Positions 11,628 to 21,266 of a stretch of DNA of 47,377 nucleotides are shown one piece after another; position 1 is the first letter of the stretch; the number at the start of each line of letters is the position of its first letter. The notes under the pieces were generated by a model, which was not told the origin of the DNA, did no database searches, and saw nothing but the letters and a program-made list of their open reading frames with translations. The DNA lies in the NCBI GenBank assembly GCA_947476475.1, contig CANJQT010000014.1:1-47377 (forward strand). The letters are read 5' to 3'. Origin of the DNA: Paracoccaceae bacterium (GTDB lineage: Bacteria; Pseudomonadota; Alphaproteobacteria; Rhodobacterales; Rhodobacteraceae). A program made the translations under genes and the position numbers.

Positions 11628-14396
11628 TTAGCGGCCCAGCGACCACCAGCCGCGTTTCTTCGGCTTGTCGCCGGCAGCCTCTTCGGGTTCTGCCGCCGGC
11701 GCTGGGGCAGACAACGAAGGATCTGGCTGCAAAACCGTCGTGGCTTCTGGCACGACTGGCTCTGGCGCGGGCGTTGCCGTTTCAGCCTGAACAGCTTCCA
11801 GCGGAGCATCCATCACCAGATCAGCGGCTTCAGCCTCGGCTTTTGCAACGGCCGGCTTCTTGGCACGCGAGCGGATCGCCTTGGCCTTTGGCTGCTCAGG
11901 CTGCGCTTCTGGTTCGGGAGCAACATCAACCACGGCGTCAGCCATAGCTGCGGGCACTTTTCTTGCACGTGACGGACGTTTGGCCTTCGGCTTTTCAGCG
12001 GCTGTCTCGTCGACTGCAACTCCAGCAGCCTCAGTCGCAACAGATACGACGGCTTCCGCGGCAGGCTCGTTGACAGTCTCAACCTGCGTTTCACCTTCGA
12101 TCGGGGCTTCGCCATCACCGCGCCGCGAGCGGCCTCCGCGCGACCGTGACCGTTTGCGCCCGCCGGTCTTGGCGACAGGGGATTCCGACTGCGCGTCTGC
12201 ATCTGTCGCCTCGGCAGCGTCCTCTTCGTCGGCGTCACCGGCCTCAGCGGCTTGATCGGCTTGTGTGCCCTCGCCTTCGCGCGGACCGCCCTTACGGCGA
12301 CGCCGACGGCGGCGCTTCTTGCGCTTCGACGGATCGCCATCGGCGTCCGCTTCTGTACGGGCCGTCGGCGTGCCAGACTCGCGCGCCTCTGGAGCCGTGG
12401 CCTCGACCTCGTCTTCAACCTCGTCTTCGATTTCCTCGTCCTCGACGATGTCCTCGTCCTCCTCCTCGTCCATCATGGTCGTGTTCACCGACACGACAGG
12501 CGAAGTGAACTCGGGCACGACTCGCGTCGCGGTCTTGAACTTTTCAAGACTGAAATCTGGGCTGATAAGCGACGGGTCGGCCTCGATCCGGACAGAAAGG
12601 CCATAACGCAGCTCGATCCCTGCGACATGTTCGCGCTTCTGGTTCATCAGGAAGTTCACCACCGCGACCGGGGCCTTCAAAAGAACCTCACGCGACCGTT
12701 TGCGGGTTCCTTCTTCCTCGATCTGACGCAGGATCGACAGGGCCAGACTGTCATCCGACCGGATGATGCCCGTACCATGGCAATGCGCGCAAGGCTGCGT
12801 TGTCGACTCCAGCATGCCGGGACGAAGCCGCTGGCGGCTCATCTCCAGCAAGCCGAAACCCGAAATGCGCCCCACCTGAATCCGCGCCCGATCAGTTTTC
12901 AGCTTTTCCTTCAGACGCTTCTCGACGGCTGCATTATTCTTGCGCTCTTCCATGTCGATGAAGTCGATGACAATCAGTCCTGCAAGGTCGCGCAGGCGTA
13001 ACTGGCGCGCCACTTCTTCGGCGGCCTCCAAGTTGGTCTTCAGCGCGGTTTCCTCGATCGAGCCTTCCTTTGTGGCACGCCCCGAGTTCACGTCGATGGC
13101 CACCAAAGCCTCGGTCACGCCAATAACGATATAGCCACCGGACTTAAGCTGGACGGTCGGGTTGAACATACCACCCAGATAGCTTTCCACCTGGAAACGC
13201 GCGAAGAGCGGAAGCGATTCATTGTAATGCTTCACGTTTTTGGCGTGGGACGGCATTATCATTTTCATGAAGTCCTTGGCGGCGCGATAGCCTTTCTCGC
13301 CTTCGACCAGAACCTCATCAATGTCCTTGTTGTAAAGATCGCGGATCGATCGCTTGATCAGATCGCCCTCCTCGTAGATCGGCGCGGGGGCAATGGATTT
13401 CAGCGTGAGATCGCGGATCTGTTCCCACAGCCGCATCAGATATTCATAGTCGCGCTTGATTTCCGACTTGGTGCGCTGGCTGCCTGCGGTGCGGATGATC
13501 AGGCCGGCACCTTCCGGCACCTCCATCTCGCCCGCGATTTCCTTCAGCTTCTTGCGGTCGACCACGTTGGTAATCTTGCGCGAAATGCCACCACCACGCG
13601 CAGTGTTGGGCATCAACACGCAATAGCGACCAGCAAGCGACAGATAGGTCGTCAGTGCCGCACCCTTGTTGCCGCGCTCTTCCTTGACCACCTGCACCAG
13701 CATGATCTGGCGCACCTTGACCACTTCCTGAATCTTGTAGCGACGCGCACGCGGACGGCGGGGTTGGCGGATTTCCTCGGATACGTCTTCATCGGCGACA
13801 GACTCGATCTCAGGGTCGCTGTCCGAGGCGTGATCCGCAGCCACATAGGGTTCGTCCCGCTGTTCGCCATTGCTGTCAGGATCAGCCACAAACGCCTGAT
13901 CCCCATCGCCATTCGGCTCGGCGCGCGCATCAGAGAAACTGGTGGCATCGTGCGCCTGGTCATCGGACATGTCGATAACCGCCATGCCGGGAATGTCGTC
14001 AGACGAGCGGACATCCGACGTTTCGGCAGTAGCTTCCGCTTTGCGCTGCGGGCGCGAACGCGAACGATTACGATTGCGGTTGCTCTCCTCAGCTTCTTCA
14101 GCCTCGGCAAAAGCGCGCTCTTCCGCAAGCAGGGCTTTGCGATCCGCTACCGGGATCTGGTAGTAATCCGGGTGGATTTCCGAGAATGCCAGAAAGCCAT
14201 GGCGGTTCCCGCCGTAGTCGACGAAAGCCGCTTGAAGCGACGGTTCAACCCGGGTGATTTTCGCCAGATAGATATTTCCGGCCAGTTGCCGTTTGTTTAC
14301 GGTCTCAAAATCAAATTCTTCGACCTTGTTTCCGTCCACCACCACAACGCGGGTTTCTTCCGCGTGGGTGGCATCGATCAGCATTTTCGTTGCCAT
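11628..14396 (-). CDS. rne: ribonuclease E/G
   Basis: A 922-residue endoribonuclease that starts most mRNA decay and processes rRNA and tRNA. The N-terminus is typical (MATKMLIDATHAEETRVVVV). The S1 domain is split by a long acidic insert at about residues 80-220, rich in Asp, Glu, Ser and Arg, as in many alphaproteobacterial RNase E proteins. The catalytic domain shows NSGRATKEGSIEETALKTN, GLIVIDFIDME and the zinc-link CAHCHGTG. The C-terminal third is low-complexity, alternating acidic, RKKRRRRRRRK-type basic and Ala/Pro/Glu-rich stretches, and ends GWWSLGR; this is the likely degradosome scaffold. ATG 14396 was chosen by similarity. Confidence 0.96.
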   Translation of the reverse strand: MATKMLIDATHAEETRVVVVDGNKVEEFDFETVNKRQLAGNIYLAKITRVEPSLQAAFVDYGGNRHGFLAFSEIHPDYYQIPVADRKALLAEERAFAEAEEAEESNRNRNRSRSRPQRKAEATAETSDVRSSDDIPGMAVIDMSDDQAHDATSFSDARAEPNGDGDQAFVADPDSNGEQRDEPYVAADHASDSDPEIESVADEDVSEEIRQPRRPRARRYKIQEVVKVRQIMLVQVVKEERGNKGAALTTYLSLAGRYCVLMPNTARGGGISRKITNVVDRKKLKEIAGEMEVPEGAGLIIRTAGSQRTKSEIKRDYEYLMRLWEQIRDLTLKSIAPAPIYEEGDLIKRSIRDLYNKDIDEVLVEGEKGYRAAKDFMKMIMPSHAKNVKHYNESLPLFARFQVESYLGGMFNPTVQLKSGGYIVIGVTEALVAIDVNSGRATKEGSIEETALKTNLEAAEEVARQLRLRDLAGLIVIDFIDMEERKNNAAVEKRLKEKLKTDRARIQVGRISGFGLLEMSRQRLRPGMLESTTQPCAHCHGTGIIRSDDSLALSILRQIEEEGTRKRSREVLLKAPVAVVNFLMNQKREHVAGIELRYGLSVRIEADPSLISPDFSLEKFKTATRVVPEFTSPVVSVNTTMMDEEEDEDIVEDEEIEDEVEDEVEATAPEARESGTPTARTEADADGDPSKRKKRRRRRRRKGGPREGEGTQADQAAEAGDADEEDAAEATDADAQSESPVAKTGGRKRSRSRGGRSRRGDGEAPIEGETQVETVNEPAAEAVVSVATEAAGVAVDETAAEKPKAKRPSRARKVPAAMADAVVDVAPEPEAQPEQPKAKAIRSRAKKPAVAKAEAEAADLVMDAPLEAVQAETATPAPEPVVPEATTVLQPDPSLSAPAPAAEPEEAAGDKPKKRGWWSLGR

Positions 14397-14901
14397 TGAA
14401 GGATCCATACACCGAAAGCCGCCCCACCCCTGGCGGGGCAAGACGGCTAACGGCGGTTTTTGCTAAGGCGACCAGTGGCGCGGAAAAGGCAAAGGGTGCG
14501 GCGTTTGGCCTGCCCCCTTGTGCCTGTTCAAAATGCGCGCGTTGCATCGCGTTTCTCGTTTCCGGAGCCATATGGCCCCCGTTCATCGACCCCGCCTTTG
14601 TCAGAGGAGAGGAATTCCCCGGCCTTGCGACCGCCTTCCGCTTTGCATCTCATCACCCATCTGGGGCAGTCCGACGCAAAGCTGCGAAACTGTTGGGCGG
14701 GGCGCGTCAAAGCGCGCGCCGTCCGCCACATGGTCACATTAGCGGTGTTCCGGACGGAAAGACAATGGCTTTTTGCCCAGCGGCCAACTCTGCGGCGCAT
14801 TCACTGGCAATGCAAACACCGCCGGCGGGCGGCCACGCAGATGTTTCAAGAGGACTTATCCCCAGGATTTTCCCTGTAATACTAGGCCGAGCCTGCGCCT
14901 C
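14397..14901. other. 505-base region between rne and dctD, probable rne leader
   Basis: No gene is supported. A GC stem (CCGCC paired with GGCGG around an 8-base loop) lies within 35 bases of the rne start on the minus strand. RNase E genes commonly have long leaders through which the enzyme controls its own mRNA, so a regulatory 5' UTR is plausible but not shown. Confidence 0.4.
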
Positions 14902-16233
14902 TCAAAGATAATCCTGACGCTGCAAACCGTATTTGGCCATCTTTTCGTTCAACGTCCGGCGCGGAAGGCACAGTTCGTCCATCACTGCGGTGATCGAACC
15001 TTTGTGTCGGCGCATCGTATTGTCGATCAGCATCTTTTCGAAGCTTTCGACATATTCCTTCAGCGGCTTGCCTTCAGTCGTCATTGTCGCTGCGGTTTCT
15101 TCGTTGTCGGCCATCAACAAAGACGCAATCGAACCCGAGCCCCGACGGTTCTGCAACACCGCCCGCTCTGCCACATTGATCAGCTGACGAACATTGCCTG
15201 GCCAAGGTGCCTGAAGAAGCTGAGCCGCCTCCTGCGCTGTAACCTGGGGGGCCTCACAGCCATACTCTTCGGCAAACTGTTCGGTCATCCGGGCGAACAG
15301 GGTCAAAATATCTTCACCCCGTGCCCGCAACGGCGGAATGACAATCTTCAGTGCCGACAGACGGTAATATAGGTCAGGTCGAAGCGTGTCTTCTGCCGCA
15401 TGGCCCTGTTCATGGTCATTGCAGATGCCAACGATACGGGTTTCCGCAGGGGTGCCTTGATCATTGATGAACGTGAGAAGCCTGGCCTGCAGGGCCTGGC
15501 TAAGCGACTCGATATCCTCCAACACCAGGGTTCCGCCACGGGCCTCTTCGACCAGCGGGATCTGCCCGCCATCACCCATAGGTCCGAACAACCGGGCAGA
15601 AAGCATGTCTTCTGCATAGGCCGCGCAACTGACCACCACAAACTTCTTGCCAGCACGCGGGCCCACGGCATGCAATGCATGCGCGACCAGCGTCTTGCCT
15701 GTGCCGGTTTCTCCATCGATCAGTACATGGCCGTCTGCCTGACCAAGGTCGAGAATATCCTCGCGCAGCCGCTCCATCGCCGCCGAACCACCGACCAGCT
15801 TCTTCATGATCGTCGTACCATCAGCCAACTCGCGGCGCAGGGCGCGATTGTCGAGCGTCATGCGCCGGCTCTGGCTAGCCTTCTTGGCCAGTTCGGTCAT
15901 CCGGTCGGGGTTAAAGGGCTTTTCAAGGAAATCGAAAGCTCCGACCCGCATCGCCTCGACGGCCATCGGCACGTCGCCGTGGCCGGTAATCATGATCACC
16001 GGCAGGCCACTGTCGAGGCTCATCAGCTTCTTCAGGAAGGCCATGCCATCCATGCCCGGCATTTTGATATCTGAAACCACGACGCCCGGATAATCCGCGC
16101 CTATGGTTTTCAGTGCTTCTTCAGCCGAGGGAAAGGTCTCGGTATCGAAACCGGACAGCGCCAGCCACTGGCTGATCGACTGACGCATATCCTGTTCGTC
16201 ATCGACAATCGCCACTTTCATCGCACGCGCCAT
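14902..16233 (-). CDS. dctD: DctD-like response regulator (AAA+ domain lacking GAFTGA)
   Basis: A 443-residue response regulator next to a DctB-like kinase, expected to respond to C4-dicarboxylates. The receiver domain has its phospho-acceptor at Asp55 (SDIKMPGMDG). The AAA+ domain has an intact Walker A (GETGTGKT, 174-181), and the C-terminus is a Fis-type helix-turn-helix (SITAVMDELCLPRRTLNEK). The stretch after LFG (215-217) reads PMGDGGQIPLVEEARGG instead of a GAFTGA loop, and Walker B reads LVLEDI, so classical sigma-54 activation looks impaired. The start is 4 bases after dctB stops, behind GCGGAG. Confidence 0.85.
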   Translation of the reverse strand: MARAMKVAIVDDEQDMRQSISQWLALSGFDTETFPSAEEALKTIGADYPGVVVSDIKMPGMDGMAFLKKLMSLDSGLPVIMITGHGDVPMAVEAMRVGAFDFLEKPFNPDRMTELAKKASQSRRMTLDNRALRRELADGTTIMKKLVGGSAAMERLREDILDLGQADGHVLIDGETGTGKTLVAHALHAVGPRAGKKFVVVSCAAYAEDMLSARLFGPMGDGGQIPLVEEARGGTLVLEDIESLSQALQARLLTFINDQGTPAETRIVGICNDHEQGHAAEDTLRPDLYYRLSALKIVIPPLRARGEDILTLFARMTEQFAEEYGCEAPQVTAQEAAQLLQAPWPGNVRQLINVAERAVLQNRRGSGSIASLLMADNEETAATMTTEGKPLKEYVESFEKMLIDNTMRRHKGSITAVMDELCLPRRTLNEKMAKYGLQRQDYL

Positions 16234-16237
16234 AATA

Positions 16238-18091
16238 TCACTCCGCCGCTTTAGTCTTCTGCTTCAGGATCGGCAACTGGACCTCAAAGACTGCCCCACC
16301 GCCGGTTCCGCCGTCTGTCGGCACATTGCGCGCGGTCAGTCGGCCCCCTAGGTCGTTGACGATCCCGGATGAAATGGCAAGCCCCAGCCCAACACCCTCC
16401 CCGGGCTTCTTGGTCGTATAAAAAGGCTCGAAAAGGCTATCGAGATTTTCAATCCCGTGGCCATTGTCGCGCACGGTCAAAAGCACCATCTGGCCGGTCG
16501 TCAGCAACAGATCAATCTGCGGATGCGGGACATCCTTGGTGGCGTCCAGCGCGTTGCGCAAGAGGTTGATGATCACCTGTTCAAGGCGGATCCGATCAGC
16601 CAGAACCATCACCGGCAATCGCGGTATGGTGCGGGTAATCTTGACCGACCGCGTGCGCAATGTGGGCTCCATCATCGACAGCGCCCCTGACACACAAGAT
16701 CGAACGTCTATTGGCTCAAACGCCTCTCCGCCCTTGCGCGCATAGCTCTTCAACTGGCGCGTGATCGCCCCCATCCGTTCGATCAGGTCGTCGATACGCT
16801 GGAACGAGGACATCGCTTCCTCGGGTCTTTTGCGCTGCAGTAAAAGCCGGGCTCCGGCGAGGTAGGTTTTCATCGCCGCGAGCGGCTGATTCAATTCATG
16901 GCTGACCGAAGCTGACATCTCGCCCAAAGCCGCCAACTTGGACGACTGCGCAAGCGTCTGTTCGGCAACCGCCAGATCCTTTTGCGCCTTTTCGCGTTCG
17001 GCGATTTCTTGCTGCAAGCGCGTATTAAGAAGGCGAAGTTCCGCCGACTCTCGCCGGATCAAGGCTGTCTCCACCTGCGCGCGGCGTGACAGAAAGAAGA
17101 AAGCGATCGCAAGGAACAGCGCGAAACCCATGATTTCCAGCGCCAACACCGCATTCACCCGGTCGCGGATCGAATCGTAGGTCGTAAAGCTGACCAGTCG
17201 CCAGCCCTGAAACGGGATCCGCAACTCTGACCGCATCACTGCGACACCGCGCACATAGGCATCAGGTGACCGGCGGGTCCAGTCTGTAGTTGCTTGTATG
17301 GCCCGCTGGATGGCCGAGGGTGGCGACTGCACCGCCAGCGCCTCGTCTATCTGCAAGCCGCGCCACAAGGGCTCGGTTGCAAGGATCACCCGGTTGGTGC
17401 TGTCCAGAACAACGACAGCGTCTGTCTCACCCGCCCAGGCCTGCTCGAACCGGCTAAGATCGACCCCCACCATGATCACGCCGACCCGCCTGTTATTGGC
17501 ATAGACTGGTCGCGAAAATGCGAAGTCAAACCCGCCCTCCTGTGGCTCAAACACCGAAAAGACCGAGTCATTGACGCGCTGGGCCTGTACGAAACCTTCA
17601 TTGTTCGCCAAATTCTGCCCAAGACGGGTGCGATCTGTAGCGGCGACCACACGCCCGCCAGTGTCAAGCAGCAGGATCGACGAAGCACCAATTTCGCGCT
17701 GCGCCGAAATCAGACGCTGCGAAGTGCTGGTATAGCCCGAGCGATCCAATGCGTCGATCAGTTCCGGGTCACGGGCCAGCAGCAATGGCACAACCGAGGT
17801 TCGCTGCAGTTCAGACATGATCTGGCCGGAAAACAACGCCTGCCGAAGATCCGCGCTGTTGTGGGTGGATTCGGTGAACCGGGCACTCAGAAAGGCGTTG
17901 GTCGCCCAGATGATGGCGACGGCCGCAATGATGAAGAAAGTGAAAAGAATGCGCATCGGCCAAAGATGCAGACGCGCCAACATGGCGTATCGCCAACCAG
18001 TCAACGCCCGGCGTTCCACGACAGTGACCTGCGATTTGCCATCTGGCACCGCAGCAACGGCAGCAAGTCCCGGCTTATCGGTCATAGCCAT
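16238..18091 (-). CDS. dctB: DctB-like sensor histidine kinase
   Basis: A 617-residue membrane kinase. One membrane segment lies near residues 48-70 (ILFTFFIIAAVAIIWATNAFL), then a periplasmic sensor domain of about 240 residues typical of DctB, and a second segment near 315-340. A coiled-coil linker leads to the kinase core with SVSHELNQPLAAMKTYLAGA (phospho-accepting His), NLLRNALDAT, DNGHGIENL and GVGLGLAISSGIV. It should sense C4-dicarboxylates and phosphorylate the DctD-like regulator 4 bases downstream. No dct transport genes are in the window. Confidence 0.9.
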   Translation of the reverse strand: MAMTDKPGLAAVAAVPDGKSQVTVVERRALTGWRYAMLARLHLWPMRILFTFFIIAAVAIIWATNAFLSARFTESTHNSADLRQALFSGQIMSELQRTSVVPLLLARDPELIDALDRSGYTSTSQRLISAQREIGASSILLLDTGGRVVAATDRTRLGQNLANNEGFVQAQRVNDSVFSVFEPQEGGFDFAFSRPVYANNRRVGVIMVGVDLSRFEQAWAGETDAVVVLDSTNRVILATEPLWRGLQIDEALAVQSPPSAIQRAIQATTDWTRRSPDAYVRGVAVMRSELRIPFQGWRLVSFTTYDSIRDRVNAVLALEIMGFALFLAIAFFFLSRRAQVETALIRRESAELRLLNTRLQQEIAEREKAQKDLAVAEQTLAQSSKLAALGEMSASVSHELNQPLAAMKTYLAGARLLLQRKRPEEAMSSFQRIDDLIERMGAITRQLKSYARKGGEAFEPIDVRSCVSGALSMMEPTLRTRSVKITRTIPRLPVMVLADRIRLEQVIINLLRNALDATKDVPHPQIDLLLTTGQMVLLTVRDNGHGIENLDSLFEPFYTTKKPGEGVGLGLAISSGIVNDLGGRLTARNVPTDGGTGGGAVFEVQLPILKQKTKAAE

Positions 18092-18136
18092 GACGGCAAT
18101 CTAAGGTGCTGCGCCTGTTGGCTCAAGGCTTGCCAG

Positions 18137-18805
18137 TCAGGCCGAAACCGTCGCATCAAGCAGCGAGCGGAAAAGCACCGACCCGTCGGTTCCGCCATGT
18201 GCGGACTCAACCACCCTTTCGGGGTGCGGCATGAGGCCCAGAACCCGGCGGTTCTCTGAAAGGATCCCGGCGATATCTGCCATCGCCCCATTGGGATTTT
18301 CGGCATAAGTCAGGGCAATTCGATCCTCGGACTTCAGTCGTGCCAGGCCCTCGGCGTCAATCGTGTAGTTGCCGTCGTGGTGGGCGACAGGGAAGTGGAT
18401 CGTCTGGCCCTTGGACCAACCAGAGGTGAACGCGCTGTTCGCCGTCGCGACCTTCAGTGCGACGGTCTTGCAGATGAACTTCAGACCGGCATTGCGCATC
18501 AGCGCCCCCGGCAGCAGGCCGGTTTCCGTCAGGATCTGGAAACCGTTGCAGATGCCGATCGCATAGCCTCCTTTGGCCACGAAAGCCCGTACCGCCTGCA
18601 TGATCGGCGACTGCGCCGCAATCGCCCCGCAGCGCAGATAATCGCCGTAGGAGAAACCGCCCGGCACACCGACGATGTCGGTGCCGGCGGGCAGGACGTG
18701 ATCCTTGTGCCAGACGCGCGTCACATTGGCGCCCGCGCGTTCAAAGGCCACCGCAAGATCGCGGTCGCAATTTGAACCGGGAAAGGTGATGACTGCCGCT
18801 TTCAT
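18137..18805 (-). CDS. purQ: phosphoribosylformylglycinamidine synthase, glutaminase subunit
   Basis: PurQ releases ammonia from glutamine for the PurL/PurS/PurQ complex in purine synthesis. The class I amidotransferase pattern is clear: MKAAVITFPGSNCDRD at the start, GVPGGFSYGDYLRCG, GICNGFQIL with the nucleophilic Cys, and GLMPHPERVVE with the catalytic His. The start at 18805 (222 residues) is by similarity, with GGAG upstream. purS lies upstream but is separated from purQ by an alcohol dehydrogenase gene. Confidence 0.96.
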   Translation of the reverse strand: MKAAVITFPGSNCDRDLAVAFERAGANVTRVWHKDHVLPAGTDIVGVPGGFSYGDYLRCGAIAAQSPIMQAVRAFVAKGGYAIGICNGFQILTETGLLPGALMRNAGLKFICKTVALKVATANSAFTSGWSKGQTIHFPVAHHDGNYTIDAEGLARLKSEDRIALTYAENPNGAMADIAGILSENRRVLGLMPHPERVVESAHGGTDGSVLFRSLLDATVSA

Positions 18806-18876
18806 CCTGGGCTCCTCGGGTTGTCTGGCGATGGCTGGGCCTTTAGCCGAAAGCGCGCCGCTGTTCCAGAGACGAT

Positions 18877-18912
18877 GGGGGCTCCGCCCCCAAACCCCCG
18901 GATTATTTTTTT
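18877..18912. repeat. GC hairpin element between purQ and the dehydrogenase gene
   Basis: GGGGGC-TCC-GCCCCC (18877-18891) is followed by AAACCCCCGG and a 7-base T-run on the plus strand. No plus-strand gene precedes it, so it is probably not a terminator in use. It resembles common intergenic palindromes of Rhodobacterales; a similar GGGGC-TGC-GCCCC stem is at 22039-22051. Confidence 0.4.
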
Positions 18913-18923
18913 CCACAACGAAT

Positions 18924-19967
18924 TCAGCCGGCGAAATCGGTGATCACTGCAACCCCCGGCGGGGTAGGGCCATCGAATGCCGCAAGTTCCGCAGAGGCCG
19001 CAGACAGCCGCACCCGGCGGCTGATCAGTGGGGACAGGTCAACGCGCCCCGCTTCGATCAAGCTCAGAAGGCCGGGATAGCGCCAAGCGGGCATGCCGCG
19101 CGTCCCGAAGATGGCAAGTTGGCCTGAATAGACCGCATCCATCGGCAGGGACATCTGAGTGTGCCTGCCTGCCGGCATGCCGATCTGAACCATCCGGCCA
19201 AGCTTGCGCAGGCTTTTCAGGGCGCCCACGGTGGTGGCTTCGATGCCGAGCGCCTCAACGGCGACATGTGCCCCGCCGCCGGTCAGCGCGCGGATCGCCG
19301 CAGGTGCATCGGTGGCGCTGGCGTTGAAAGTGGCATCGGCACCCAGCGCGCGGGCATGGGCAAGCTTTTCATCGACGACATCGACAAGAATCGTACGTGC
19401 GCCAAGCGCCCGGGCCAGCAGCATGGCGGACAGGCCAACACCGCCACCGCCGAAGATCGCCAGCCATTCACCCGGCTGAAGCGCGGCACGCCCGGTCAGC
19501 GCATGCCAGGCAGTGGTGACCCGGCAGCCGAGGGACGCAGCCAGTGCCGGATCCATGCCCTCGGGCAGGCGGGCAAGATTGGCGTCCGCATGCGGCACGG
19601 CGACAAGTTCGGCGAACGCGCCGGGCTGGGTGAAGCCGGGGATGGCCTGCGTCGGGCATGTCGTCTGCTGGCCGGCAGCACATGCCGGGCAGGTTCCGCA
19701 GGCGAGGATAAAGGGCGCGATCACCAGATCGCTTGGCCGCCAGCGGCTGACAAGGGGGCCGGCCGCCACCACCTCGCCGCAATACTCGTGGCCAGGAATA
19801 TGGGGCAGATGCACGTCGGGATCGGTTCCAGTCCAGCTGTGCCAATCCGAACGGCAAACGCCGCATGCCAAAACCTTAACCACTACCCCGTCTGGCGGGC
19901 AGTCCGGGTCAGGCACGTTAGTCAGATCGAGTGGCGCGCGATAGCTGATGATGCGCGCCGCCCGCAT
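18924..19967 (-). CDS. zinc-dependent alcohol dehydrogenase family protein
   Basis: A 347-residue medium-chain dehydrogenase/reductase. The catalytic zinc site is in CGVCRSDWHSWTG with HIPGHEYCGEVV; the structural zinc lobe has CGTCPACAAGQQTTC; and the NAD(P)-binding motif is IFGGGGVGLSAMLLARALGA. The substrate is unknown. ATG at 19967 lies one base after the purS stop codon, so it is probably cotranscribed. Its position between purS and purQ, which are normally adjacent, is unusual, and a GC hairpin element lies at its downstream edge. Confidence 0.9.
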   Translation of the reverse strand: MRAARIISYRAPLDLTNVPDPDCPPDGVVVKVLACGVCRSDWHSWTGTDPDVHLPHIPGHEYCGEVVAAGPLVSRWRPSDLVIAPFILACGTCPACAAGQQTTCPTQAIPGFTQPGAFAELVAVPHADANLARLPEGMDPALAASLGCRVTTAWHALTGRAALQPGEWLAIFGGGGVGLSAMLLARALGARTILVDVVDEKLAHARALGADATFNASATDAPAAIRALTGGGAHVAVEALGIEATTVGALKSLRKLGRMVQIGMPAGRHTQMSLPMDAVYSGQLAIFGTRGMPAWRYPGLLSLIEAGRVDLSPLISRRVRLSAASAELAAFDGPTPPGVAVITDFAG

Positions 19968-19968
19968 G

Positions 19969-20208
19969 TCAGGCGATCTCAACCGAAAATTTCTCGATCA
20001 CGGTATTGGCGAGAAGCTTCTCGCACATGGCCTTCACTTCTGCCTCAGCCGCAGCCTTGTCGGTGGCGGCGAGGTCCAGTTCGATCACCTTGCCCTGACG
20101 CACGCCCTTGACACCGTCAAAGCCCAAGGTGCCCAGCGCGTGACGCACTGCCTCTCCCTGAGGGTCCAGAACACCGTCTTTCAACATGACATGAACACGG
20201 GCTTTCAT
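19969..20208 (-). CDS. purS: phosphoribosylformylglycinamidine synthase subunit PurS
   Basis: A 79-residue protein matching PurS: MKARVHVMLKDGVLDPQGEAV, then LGTLGFDGVKGVRQGKVIEL and MCEKLLANTVIEKFSVEIA. It bridges PurL and PurQ. It starts 11 bases after purC stops and is followed immediately by the inserted dehydrogenase gene. Confidence 0.96.
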   Translation of the reverse strand: MKARVHVMLKDGVLDPQGEAVRHALGTLGFDGVKGVRQGKVIELDLAATDKAAAEAEVKAMCEKLLANTVIEKFSVEIA

Positions 20209-20219
20209 CGCAGAGCCTT

Positions 20220-20981
20220 TCAGTTGATCAGCGTCGGTTTGGTCATCGGCGTCGACTGCGTGGGCAAAACACCCAGACGGCGGGCCACTTCGGTATAGGC
20301 GTCGGTCAGATTGCCCAGATCGCGGCGGAACACATCCTTGTCAAGCTTCTGACCGGTCTTGATATCCCAAAGGCGGCAGCTGTCGGGGCTGATCTCGTCG
20401 GCCACGATCAGGCGCATGAAATCACCGTCCCAGATGCGGCCGATTTCGATCTTGAAGTCCACGAGTTTGATGCCTGCGCCGTACATCACACCTGATAGGA
20501 AGTCATTGACCCGCAAAGCGAGAGAGATGATGTCGTCAAGATCCTGCTGCGTGGCCCAACCAAAAGCCACAATGTATTCCTCTGACACCATCGGGTCGCC
20601 CAGGGCGTCATTCTTGTAGCTGTATTCAACGATCGGGCGCGGCAGGGGGGTCCCTTCCTCCATGCCCAGTCGCTTGGAAATGGAACCGGCGGCGAAATTG
20701 CGCACGATCACTTCCAGCGGAATGATTTCCACTTGGCGGATCAGCTGTTCGCGCATATTCAGACGACGAATGAAATGATTGGGAATGCCGATGTTGGTCA
20801 GTCCGGTCATGAAGAATTCGGACAGCCGGTTGTTCAACACGCCCTTGCCTTCGATCGTCGCTTTCTTCTGGGCGTTGAATGCGGTCGCGTCATCCTTGAA
20901 ATACTGGATGAAAGTGCCGGGTTCGGGGCCCTCGTACAGGATCTTCGCCTTGCCCTCGTAAATCTTCTTGCGACGTGACAT
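20220..20981 (-). CDS. purC: SAICAR synthetase
   Basis: PurC joins aspartate to CAIR in purine synthesis. Diagnostic blocks are [75 protein letters not shown] and [10 protein letters not shown]. Length (253) is normal. It is the first gene of the purC-purS cluster, with a promoter-like sequence at 21045-21072. Confidence 0.97.
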   Translation of the reverse strand: MSRRKKIYEGKAKILYEGPEPGTFIQYFKDDATAFNAQKKATIEGKGVLNNRLSEFFMTGLTNIGIPNHFIRRLNMREQLIRQVEIIPLEVIVRNFAAGSISKRLGMEEGTPLPRPIVEYSYKNDALGDPMVSEEYIVAFGWATQQDLDDIISLALRVNDFLSGVMYGAGIKLVDFKIEIGRIWDGDFMRLIVADEISPDSCRLWDIKTGQKLDKDVFRRDLGNLTDAYTEVARRLGVLPTQSTPMTKPTLIN

Positions 20982-21044
20982 GGCTGCTCCGTTCCGCCAA
21001 AAGCGCTTTGGGGCGGACGACCGAAGCCCGCCCCGTCGCGGCCC

Positions 21045-21072
21045 CTATAGGACAGAAGGAACAGGCCTGCAA
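21045..21072 (-). promoter_or_regulatory. candidate promoter for purC
   Basis: Minus strand: TTGCAG (21072-21067), a 16-base spacer, then CTATAG (21050-21045), about 65 bases before the purC ATG. Confidence 0.4.
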
Positions 21073-21266
21073 GGCGTGAAGCGGGTGCTTTTCCGACAGG
21101 TGCATTTGCATTGAAAGGCTGCGCGTCAAAACACGGGGGCCGGACGTCCGTCAGATAAATTTTCACGACACATCCGGTGAAGCTAAATCGCTGTTCAAAA
21201 TGAAAGTGCCAATTCTGCGCAGGCCGGTCCGCAAGCGCCTGCTAGATGGTCAGATGCGCGGTGTCC

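Noticed and set aside
13227-14399. 390-codon plus-strand frame opposite rne
   Set aside because: Shadow of rne: it lies entirely antisense to a strong gene, has no family-like sequence, and long antisense frames are expected at this GC content.
14854-14864. TTATCCCCA, like a DnaA box
   Set aside because: A single box with one mismatch to TTATCCACA, no cluster, no AT-rich unwinding region; not an origin.
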